14,504 nt of DNA from Treponema sp. (GTDB lineage Bacteria; Spirochaetota; Spirochaetia; Treponematales; Treponemataceae): NCBI GenBank assembly GCA_024691105.1, contig JAILNY010000103.1, forward strand, positions 1 to 14,504, written 5' to 3'. The notes beneath the pieces were generated by a model. It had not been told where the DNA came from, searched no databases, and saw only the letters and a list, made by a program, of their open reading frames with translations. Position numbers and translations under genes: made by a program. Shown here piece by piece: positions 1 to 6,058 of the stretch (within the stretch, counting starts at the first letter, position 1; every line of letters begins with the position of its first letter).

Positions 1-49
1 TTTTTTGATAAAATATTTCGGTATTTTTCAAAAAAAGGGGTATGTTTTT

Positions 50-1222
50 ATGAAAAAATCTATTTTTGCTTTAACTGCATTAGTAGCAGCTCTTGCTCTT
101 ACAGGCTGTGGTGCAGACAAAGATGTTGTAAAAATCGGTGTTTATGAACCAGCTTCTGGCGATAATGGTGCCGGCGGAAAACAGGAAACTCTTGGTGTTC
201 AGTATGCAAATAAAATTACACCAACTGTAACAATCGATGGAAAAGAATACAAAGTTCAGCTTGAAATCGTAGATAATGAATCTTCAAACGATAAAGCTGT
301 AACTGCTGCAAGTGCTCTTGTTTCTAAAAATGTTTCACTTGTATTAGGTTCTTACGGTTCAGGTGTTTCAATTGCTGCAAGTGACACTTTTGCTTCTGCA
401 GAAATTCCTGCAATCGGAATTACCTGTACAAACCCACAGGTAACACTTGGAAATAATCATTACTTCCGTATCTGCTTCCTTGATCCATTCCAGGGAACAG
501 TTCTTGCAAACTATGCTGCAGACAGATTTAATGCAAAGAAAGCATATTGTCTTGCAAAACTTGGTGATGACTATTCAGTTGGACTTTGCAACTACTTTAT
601 CAAAGCTTTTGAAGCACTCGGTGGAGAAGTTGTTTACGAAACATTCCCTGAAGGAACATCTGACTTTGCTGCATATGTAGCAAATGCAAAGAACGCAGAT
701 GCACACGTATTCTTCTCTCCAGTTTCAATTGAAGCTGCTGCTCTTCTTATTGAACAGGCTAACACACAGAATATTGGTATGCCTATTCTTGCAGGCGATA
801 CATGGGACTCTAACGTAGTTCTCGCAGCTGCAAAAGGAACAAACGTAGATATCAACGTAACAACATTCTTTGTTGAAGGTTCAACAAACGAAAACGTTGT
901 AGCATTTGTTGATGGTTTTAGAAACTATATTAATTCAAACTCTGTTGCAAAAACAAACAATGGTGGTGATGATGAAATTTCTGCTGTTTCTGCAATGGGC
1001 TTTGATGCATACTATGTAGCTCTTGAAGCACTTAAGAAAGCAAACAGCAAAAAGGGTGCTGACCTTATTAACGTTCTTCCATCTGTAACATATGCCGGTG
1101 TTTCTGGTGAAATTGCATTTGACGAAAACGGAGATGCAAAGCGCGATGTTGCTTATGTAAAGAGAGTAAATAACGAAACAGGAAAATGGGAATTCGTTGC
1201 CATTCAGACTGTAAATAAATAA
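50..1222 (+). CDS. livJ: Branched-chain amino acid ABC transporter, substrate-binding lipoprotein
   Basis: The product is 390 residues long, the usual size for a LivJ/LivK-type type I periplasmic binding protein (Peripla_BP_6 family). It should capture leucine, isoleucine, valine or related neutral amino acids and deliver them to LivHM. The N-terminus is a lipoprotein signal: MKK, a hydrophobic stretch to about residue 17, then the lipobox LTGC with Cys20 as the lipidated residue, so the protein is anchored to a membrane. KIGVYEPASGDNG near residue 28 is the typical first strand, and GSYGSGVSIAASD around residue 100 is the ligand-binding serine loop. I chose the ATG at 50 because an AAAAGGGG ribosome site ends 9 bases upstream and the signal peptide starts there; a TTG 15 codons earlier would spoil the signal peptide. 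The following genes livH, livM, livG and livF support the assignment. The exact substrate is not visible from sequence. Confidence 0.93.
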   Translation: MKKSIFALTALVAALALTGCGADKDVVKIGVYEPASGDNGAGGKQETLGVQYANKITPTVTIDGKEYKVQLEIVDNESSNDKAVTAASALVSKNVSLVLGSYGSGVSIAASDTFASAEIPAIGITCTNPQVTLGNNHYFRICFLDPFQGTVLANYAADRFNAKKAYCLAKLGDDYSVGLCNYFIKAFEALGGEVVYETFPEGTSDFAAYVANAKNADAHVFFSPVSIEAAALLIEQANTQNIGMPILAGDTWDSNVVLAAAKGTNVDINVTTFFVEGSTNENVVAFVDGFRNYINSNSVAKTNNGGDDEISAVSAMGFDAYYVALEALKKANSKKGADLINVLPSVTYAGVSGEIAFDENGDAKRDVAYVKRVNNETGKWEFVAIQTVNK

Positions 1223-1249
1223 AATACAACTTCTGTCGTGTTTATGTAA

Positions 1250-1291
1250 AAAAGTCCATTGAAAATTTCAGAAAATTTTAAATGGACTTTT
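1250..1291 (+). terminator. Terminator-like or attenuator hairpin between livJ and livH
   Basis: AAAAGTCCATT (1250-1260) pairs perfectly with AATGGACTTTT (1281-1291). Inside it AAAATTT (1262-1268) pairs with AAATTTT (1273-1279), separated from the outer stem by one G/A mismatch and closed by a 4-base loop. The hairpin starts 28 bases after the livJ stop and ends in a run of four T. The short T tract and A/T-rich stem suggest partial rather than complete termination, so it could raise livJ mRNA over the downstream livHMGF part. It might instead act as a 3' stabiliser of a processed livJ mRNA. Confidence 0.6.
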
Positions 1292-1297
1292 AATGCA

Positions 1298-1409
1298 TAC
1301 AGCGCAGTCGAGGTTGCGACGCAAAAAAAATTCTGCGCGCAGTTATGCTCCCCCGATATTACCCGTGAGCACAGCCTTTTTTTGCGGTGCGGTCTCGACG
1401 AGAGCTGTA
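1298..1409 (+). promoter_or_regulatory. Candidate structured RNA element in the livJ-livH leader
   Basis: A GC-rich 112-base stretch inside an AT-rich intergenic region folds into one long stem. TACAGC (1298-1303) pairs with GCTGTA (1404-1409). After a small internal loop, 1307-1322 (GTCGAGGTTGCGACGC) pairs with 1384-1399 (GCGGTGCGGTCTCGAC) with one A/G mismatch. Then seven A (1323-1329) pair with seven T (1377-1383). The closed interior (1330-1376) holds the self-complementary CTGCGCGCAG (1333-1342) and a TGCTC/GAGCA hairpin (1346-1350 with 1367-1371). Four pairs of the long stem are G-U in + strand RNA and would be A/C mismatches in the opposite strand, which favours an RNA acting in the livJ-to-livH transcript. 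It could be a regulatory leader, a processing or stability element, or a remnant of a small inverted-repeat mobile element. I do not recognise a known riboswitch family. Confidence 0.5.
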
Positions 1410-1445
1410 GACTATTAAGATTTAACAAAAATTTGGGATTTTTAA

Positions 1446-2330
1446 ATGGAATTTTTACAGACAAACCTTCCGTACATCCTTGCTGGAATTTCTACCGGTG
1501 GTCAGTATGCTCTGATTGCAATCGGGTACACAATGGTTTACGGAATCTTAAGATTGATTAACTTTGCACACGGTGATGTCTTTATGGCTGCCGGACTTAT
1601 TATGATTTATTCTTACACAGTAATGCCTTTATGGATTTCTATTCCATTTACCATAATACTTACGGTATTACTTGGCTTTGCAATTGAACGCGTTGCTTAT
1701 AAACCGCTTAGAACTGCGCCTCGTATGTCAATTATGATCAGTGCAATCGGTATGAGTTACCTTTTGCAGAACTTTGCTTTGTATATTACAGGTGGACTTA
1801 CAAAATTCTTTCCTTCAATTCCATGGATAAGTGATTCAATCACAGTCTTTGGAGCTGTTACAAAAAGAGTTACAGTAATCACACCTTTTTTAACTATATT
1901 TCTTGTTGTAATTCTTGTTTATCTTATCAAGCATACAAAAATCGGAATGGCAATGCGTGCCGTTTCTAAAGACTTTGAAACATCTGAGCTTATGGGAATC
2001 AAAGTTGATACAGTAATCAGTTCAACTTTTATCATCGGATCATTCCTTGCTGCTGTCGGTTCACTTTTGTTCTTTTCAAATTATTCTGGTGTAACGCCGA
2101 CTGTTGGTGCAATGCCGGGACTTAAGGCCTTTGTTGCCGCAGTCTTTGGCGGAATCGGTTCAATCCCCGGGGCTGTTATCGGAGCATTTTTAATTGGTAT
2201 CTGTGAAAATATCATCAAGGGCTTAGGCTGGACAACCTTTAGCGATGCGTTTACTTTTGTTTTGTTGATTGCAGTTTTGATGTTTATGCCGACTGGTATT
2301 TTTGGTGAAAAGCAGACGGATAAGGTGTAA
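1446..2330 (+). CDS. livH: Branched-chain amino acid ABC transporter, permease LivH
   Basis: This 294-residue polytopic inner-membrane protein has about eight hydrophobic segments and the size expected of LivH. It forms the transport channel with LivM and takes substrate from the LivJ-type protein. Family marks are YALIAIGYTMVYGILRLINF then AHGD (residues 21-44); TKIGMAMRAVSKDFETSELMGI (164-185), the cytoplasmic loop that docks with the ATPases, as in BPD_transp_2 permeases; and FGGIGSIPGAVIG (234-246) near the C-terminus. The ATG at 1446 is preceded by GGGA (1435-1438) with 7 bases between. It follows livJ after 223 bases of structured non-coding DNA, and livM begins 3 bases after its stop, so livH is the first gene of the tightly packed part of the operon. 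Confidence 0.93.
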   Translation: MEFLQTNLPYILAGISTGGQYALIAIGYTMVYGILRLINFAHGDVFMAAGLIMIYSYTVMPLWISIPFTIILTVLLGFAIERVAYKPLRTAPRMSIMISAIGMSYLLQNFALYITGGLTKFFPSIPWISDSITVFGAVTKRVTVITPFLTIFLVVILVYLIKHTKIGMAMRAVSKDFETSELMGIKVDTVISSTFIIGSFLAAVGSLLFFSNYSGVTPTVGAMPGLKAFVAAVFGGIGSIPGAVIGAFLIGICENIIKGLGWTTFSDAFTFVLLIAVLMFMPTGIFGEKQTDKV

Positions 2331-2333
2331 GTT

Positions 2334-3521
2334 ATGAATGAAAAAATGGATATAAAAAAGAAAAGAGATTATATAATCGGATTCAGTCTGCTTGCGGCAC
2401 TTTTGATTTTGATTACAATTCTTGAACAGGTTTTGCCACGCACAAGCATGATATTTACTGTATTAAAAAAAGGTGCAATCTATGCGCTTGTTGCAGTTTC
2501 GATGAACCTCTTGAATGGTTTTACAGGATTGTTCTCGCTTGGTCAGGCAGGCTTTATGCTTTTGGGCGCATACACCTATGCAATTTTTACAATTCCGGTT
2601 TCGGCTCGTCCTCAGGTCTATCAGTATTTTGATGGTGGACTTATTCAGTTTACGATTCCGGTTGTTGCAGCATTAATCCTTGCAGGACTTGTTGCAGCAT
2701 TCTTTGCATATTTAATCGGGCTTCCGGTTCTTCACTTAAAATCGGATTATCTTGCAATTGCAACTCTTGGCTTTGCAGAAATCTTACGTGCAATTTTTCA
2801 GTGGGATAAAATCGGTGTAATTACAAATGGATCAAATCTTTTGAAAAAATATCCTGTATTTAAATCGTGTCTTTTTTATTTTGTAGTCGCGATAATATGT
2901 ATAACGCTTATAGTGCTTTTGATAAATTCAACTTACGGAAGAGCGTTTAAGGCAATCCGCGATGACGAAGTTGCAGCAGAGGCGATGGGAATAAATCTTG
3001 CAAAGCACAAACAGCTTGCATTTGTAATTTCATCCTTCTTTGCCGGAATCTCTGGTGCGCTCCTTGCGATTTTCCAGACAACGATTCAGGCAAAGCAGTT
3101 TACTTCTGCAATGACTTATGAAATTCTGTTGATCGTTGTAATCGGCGGAATCGGTTCAATTACCGGAAGCTGTATTTCTTCATTCCTCTTTATCGCATGT
3201 TCTGAATGGTGGCTTAGATTTTTGGATGACGCAAATCTTAATTTTACTTCTGTTCAGATTTTTAGACCTGGATTTAGAAAAGTTGTTTTTGCAATCGTAA
3301 TCATGGCAATCGTTCTTTTTTATCAGAAGGGAATTATGGGCGATAAAGAATTCAGCTTTTCAAGATTCTCTGCGCGGATAAAAAAATTATTTTCAAAAAA
3401 TAAAAAATCCGCTTTGAGTGAGCCTGCCGCATCAGAAAAATCTGCGGCAACCGCGGATTTTGTTTCGCCAGAATCTGCGGCACCCGCTGCGTCGACATCT
3501 ATTGCGGAGGAATCAAAATGA
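2334..3521 (+). CDS. livM: Branched-chain amino acid ABC transporter, permease LivM, with unusual C-terminal tail
   Basis: This second permease subunit is 395 residues long. Family marks are NLLNGFTGLFSLGQAGFMLLGAY (about 58-80); GRAFKAIRDDEVAAEAMGI (202-220), the ATPase-contact loop; and VIGGIGSITG (269-278). The transmembrane core ends around residue 337. It is followed by a basic amphipathic stretch (340-358, KKLFSKNKK at its end) and then an Ala/Ser/Pro/Glu-rich tail (359-395) that does not look like permease sequence. LivM proteins normally end soon after the last helix, so this tail is an add-on and is expected on the cytoplasmic side. The start ATG lies 3 bases after the livH stop with AAGGTG 6 bases ahead. 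The stop TGA overlaps the livG ATG in an ATGA junction, which suggests translational coupling. Confidence 0.92.
   Translation: MNEKMDIKKKRDYIIGFSLLAALLILITILEQVLPRTSMIFTVLKKGAIYALVAVSMNLLNGFTGLFSLGQAGFMLLGAYTYAIFTIPVSARPQVYQYFDGGLIQFTIPVVAALILAGLVAAFFAYLIGLPVLHLKSDYLAIATLGFAEILRAIFQWDKIGVITNGSNLLKKYPVFKSCLFYFVVAIICITLIVLLINSTYGRAFKAIRDDEVAAEAMGINLAKHKQLAFVISSFFAGISGALLAIFQTTIQAKQFTSAMTYEILLIVVIGGIGSITGSCISSFLFIACSEWWLRFLDDANLNFTSVQIFRPGFRKVVFAIVIMAIVLFYQKGIMGDKEFSFSRFSARIKKLFSKNKKSALSEPAASEKSAATADFVSPESAAPAASTSIAEESK
3404..3482 (+). repeat. Nested inverted repeats and a direct repeat in the 3' end of livM
   Basis: AAAATCCGC (3404-3412) is the inverse of GCGGATTTT (3453-3461), and inside it TGCCGCA (3425-3431) is the inverse of TGCGGCA (3443-3449). 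In addition AATCTGCGGCA occurs twice in direct orientation (3439-3449 and 3472-3482), 33 bases apart and in the same reading frame, encoding the two SAA units of the LivM tail. The transcript could fold here, about 57 bases before the livG start. The direct repeat suggests that the tail grew by local duplication. Confidence 0.6.
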
Positions 3522-4357
3522 GTGAAAATGTTTTGAGCATGAAAGACGTAACAATGCAGTTTGGCGGCGTTGTTGCTGTTGATAATCTTTCGCTGGAAGT
3601 TAATAAAGGAGAAATCGTTTCTCTTATCGGACCAAACGGAGCAGGTAAGACAACGGCTTTTAACGTTGTAACAGGCGTTTATGCTCCGACAAATGGTGCC
3701 GTTTATTTTAACGGAAATAGAATTATAGAAAATTTTCCTTCTGGCAAAATGAAAAAAAATTATGCCGGAAAAGAAAATGGAAAATATACAAAACGTTTAG
3801 AGCCGACTCCAGATAAAATTACAGCTCTTGGTGTTGCGCGTACTTTTCAGAATATCAGACTCTGGAAAACCCAGGATGTTTTTACAAATGTTTTAATTGC
3901 AAAACATCTTAGACGTACAAGCAATATTTTTACTGCAACATTCAGATTAAACCGTGCAGAAGAAAAAAAGCAGAGAGAAGAAGTTGAACAACTTTTGCGC
4001 ATGCTTGATTTGTGGGAAGTTCGCGGCGAGCTTTGTACTTCACTTCCTTACGGACTTCAGCGCCGTCTTGAAATTGCACGTGCTCTTGCAACAGAGCCGA
4101 CACTGCTTTTGCTTGATGAGCCTGCTGCCGGAATGAATCCGCAGGAAACCGCTGAGCTTACTTCGTTCATTGAAAAAATCAGAAATGATTTTAATCTTAC
4201 GATTCTTATGATTGAACATCATATGGATTTGGTAATGGATATTTCGGACAGAATTTATGTATTGAATTTTGGTGCGTTGATTGCAAGCGGAACTCCAGAA
4301 GAGATTCAGAATAATCCTGAAGTAATTGCCGCATACCTTGGTGAAAAGGAAGAATAG
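3518..4357 (+). CDS. livG: Branched-chain amino acid ABC transporter, ATP-binding protein LivG
   Basis: This cytoplasmic ATPase of 279 residues powers transport with LivF. It shows Walker A GPNGAGKTT (38-46), the Q-loop in ARTFQNIRLW (107-116), a signature in the form SLPYGLQRRLEIARAL (175-190), Walker B LLLLDEPAAGMNP (196-208) and the H-loop region IEHHMDLVMDISD (232-244). The LivG-type signature usually reads LSYG; here it is LPYG. Residues about 71-99 form a Lys/Asn-rich insert between Walker A and the Q-loop, which makes the protein roughly 20 residues longer than the common 255-residue size. GGAGG (3506-3510) sits 7 bases before the ATG, within the end of livM, and the ATGA overlap with livM supports coupled translation. 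Confidence 0.94.
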   Translation: MSENVLSMKDVTMQFGGVVAVDNLSLEVNKGEIVSLIGPNGAGKTTAFNVVTGVYAPTNGAVYFNGNRIIENFPSGKMKKNYAGKENGKYTKRLEPTPDKITALGVARTFQNIRLWKTQDVFTNVLIAKHLRRTSNIFTATFRLNRAEEKKQREEVEQLLRMLDLWEVRGELCTSLPYGLQRRLEIARALATEPTLLLLDEPAAGMNPQETAELTSFIEKIRNDFNLTILMIEHHMDLVMDISDRIYVLNFGALIASGTPEEIQNNPEVIAAYLGEKEE

Positions 4358-4358
4358 A

Positions 4359-5069
4359 ATGCTTACGATAAAAGATTTACATGTTTCTTACGGCGGAATT
4401 AAAGCACTTCGCGGAATTGATGTTGAAGTTCCTGATGGAAAAATCGTTACGCTCATCGGTGCAAACGGCGCCGGAAAGTCGACTCTCTTAAGAACAATCA
4501 GCGGTCTTGTAAAAGCAGAAAGCGGTTCTATAAATCTTGATGGAAAAGAACTTACAACTTTGCCTATAAATAAGATTTGTGCAGAAGGTGTTGCCCTTAG
4601 TCCTGAAGGTCGCCGTGTTTTTACGGATTTAACTGTTCAGGAAAATTTAAAAGTCGGTGCATATCTTAGAAAAGACAAAGAAGAAATTCAAAAGGATATG
4701 GAAAAGGTTTATAATCTTTTTCCGCGTCTTAGAGAACGTTCATGGCAGTATGCGGGAACTCTTTCGGGCGGTGAGCAGCAGATGCTTGCTGTAGGAAGAG
4801 CTTTAATGTCAAAGCCAAAAATCCTTATGCTTGATGAGCCTTCTCTTGGTCTTGCGCCTCTTATCGTTCAGCAGATTTTTGATATCATCCGTGAGATTAA
4901 CAAGCAGGGTGTTACTGTTTTACTTATTGAACAGAACGCTAACATGGCACTTAAAGTTGCCGATATTGCTTATGTAATTGAAACCGGTGCGATTGTATTA
5001 AAGGGTAGTGGAAAAGAATTGCTTGAAAACGATACTGTAAAAGAAGCTTACCTGGGAAAGAAAAAATAA
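4359..5069 (+). CDS. livF: Branched-chain amino acid ABC transporter, ATP-binding protein LivF
   Basis: The second ATPase of the transporter is 236 residues, the standard LivF length. Motifs are Walker A GANGAGKST (34-42), the Q-loop segment with LSPEGRRVFTDLTVQENL (80-97), the exact signature LSGGEQQ (135-141), Walker B ILMLDEPSLGLAP (155-167) and the LLIEQN switch region (188-193). I start it at the ATG at 4359, one base after the livG stop, because AAGGA (4346-4350) precedes it by 8 bases and MLTIKDLHVSYGG is the expected N-terminus. An in-frame TTG at 4326 would add 11 residues inside livG and has no comparable ribosome site. LivF is expected to pair with LivG under the LivHM membrane dimer. 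Confidence 0.94.
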   Translation: MLTIKDLHVSYGGIKALRGIDVEVPDGKIVTLIGANGAGKSTLLRTISGLVKAESGSINLDGKELTTLPINKICAEGVALSPEGRRVFTDLTVQENLKVGAYLRKDKEEIQKDMEKVYNLFPRLRERSWQYAGTLSGGEQQMLAVGRALMSKPKILMLDEPSLGLAPLIVQQIFDIIREINKQGVTVLLIEQNANMALKVADIAYVIETGAIVLKGSGKELLENDTVKEAYLGKKK

Positions 5070-5085
5070 TTTTTTTAGGAGTTAT

Positions 5086-5976
5086 ATGAATCTGCCTGAA
5101 AAGTTTTCTGAATTTTTAAAACCAGATTGCGACAGAAAAGAATTTATTCAAAATTATCTTTTAGAACTTGGCTTAAAATCAAGTGTAGTCGTTCTTGAAG
5201 GCAAGAATCATATATATGTCGATTTTCCAAAAGAATATTATGACAAGCGTTATAAAATAAAGACTCTTGTTGCGCATTATGACAGAGTTGACGGGGCTCC
5301 GGGAGCAAATGATAATTCTTCGGGCGTTTTTGCATTACTTGGAGCGGCGCGATTTTTTCTGGAAAACCCTTCTGTCTACAATGTCCGTCTTATTTTTACG
5401 GACGGCGAAGAAGAAGGCCGTTTTGGAGTTTCATCGCAAGGCGCTTTTTCTCTTGCAAAAAAGTTTAAAGAACTTGGCTCGATGGAAAGCGACGTTTATG
5501 TTTTTGACTGCGTGGGGCGGGGCGATGTACCGGTGTTATGTCAGCTTGAGATTCCCAAAACGGCCGATGTCAGTCTCAGACGAAATTATGCTTCGCTTCA
5601 AAACCAGGTGCGCAATATAATTTCTAAATATTCGTCGTCCGGTCCGATAGAAGTCCCGGCATCATTCAGTGATAATGCAGGCTTTATTGCCAATGGTATT
5701 GCCGCGTGCGCAATAACTATGCTTCCCCGCGATGAAGCCTTAAATTATATGAGTAACCTTTCCAGAATCCCTGGTCTTGCGCAGTCAGTTATGAACCGCC
5801 GTCTTGAAGATGTTCCAGAAAAAATCGCGCCTGAGTATGTCCTTCGCGAAAGCATTCCATTAACCTGGAGATATTTTCATACGCAGTACGATACGGCAAC
5901 AACCTTGACTCCTGTTTCGTTCAGCATAATTCACAAAGTAATAATCGATATTGCGCGAATCAATCTGATAAAGTAG
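5086..5976 (+). CDS. M28-family zinc metallopeptidase (probable cytoplasmic aminopeptidase)
   Basis: The 296-residue protein carries the ordered metal-site residues of peptidase family M28. They are His64 and Asp66 in VAHYDRVDG, Asp76 in GANDNSSGV as the bridging ligand, the acidic pair Glu108/Glu109 in FTDGEEEG as general base and zinc ligand, Asp141 in VFDCVGRGD, and His265 in YFHTQYDT. No signal peptide or membrane segment is visible, so it probably acts in the cytoplasm, releasing N-terminal amino acids from peptides. The ATG at 5086 has AGGAG 4 bases ahead, and the gene starts 16 bases after livF, so it is very likely cotranscribed with the transporter. That pairing suggests peptide-derived amino acids are handled together with imported ones, but the substrate is unknown. 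Assignment to M28 is firm; aminopeptidase specificity is inferred. Confidence 0.8.
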   Translation: MNLPEKFSEFLKPDCDRKEFIQNYLLELGLKSSVVVLEGKNHIYVDFPKEYYDKRYKIKTLVAHYDRVDGAPGANDNSSGVFALLGAARFFLENPSVYNVRLIFTDGEEEGRFGVSSQGAFSLAKKFKELGSMESDVYVFDCVGRGDVPVLCQLEIPKTADVSLRRNYASLQNQVRNIISKYSSSGPIEVPASFSDNAGFIANGIAACAITMLPRDEALNYMSNLSRIPGLAQSVMNRRLEDVPEKIAPEYVLRESIPLTWRYFHTQYDTATTLTPVSFSIIHKVIIDIARINLIK

Positions 5977-5996
5977 TTTTTACCTCCTGCCGGTTA

Positions 5997-6028
5997 TTGT
6001 TACAAAGTCAGTTTTATGATATTGTAAC
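5997..6028 (+). promoter_or_regulatory. Candidate promoter with overlapping dyad upstream of the hydratase gene
   Basis: TTGTTA (5997-6002) and TATTGT (6020-6025) are 17 bases apart and resemble a weak sigma70 promoter. Overlapping both boxes is the inverted repeat GTTACAA (5999-6005) and TTGTAAC (6022-6028), with 16 bases between the arms. A dyad laid over the -35 and -10 boxes is the usual geometry of a repressor operator. No regulator gene is adjacent, so which protein would bind is unknown. The predicted transcript would start near 6032 and carry the AGGGGA ribosome site at 6048-6053. Confidence 0.4.
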
Positions 6029-6058
6029 GTATAAGTATTTTTAAAGTAGGGGACGTAA

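Noticed and set aside
5..49. TTG start extending LivJ by 15 residues
   Set aside because: It places charged and aromatic residues before the lipoprotein signal, and the AAAAGGGG ribosome site serves the ATG at 50.
1204..1464. Open frame of 86 codons on the minus strand across the livJ-livH spacer
   Set aside because: It runs through the hairpins, overlaps both flanking genes and shows no family resemblance; the overlapping + strand frame at 1259-1561 is likewise a by-product of the structured spacer.
4326..4358. TTG start extending LivF into livG
   Set aside because: No suitable ribosome site; the ATG at 4359 has AAGGA upstream and gives the standard N-terminus.
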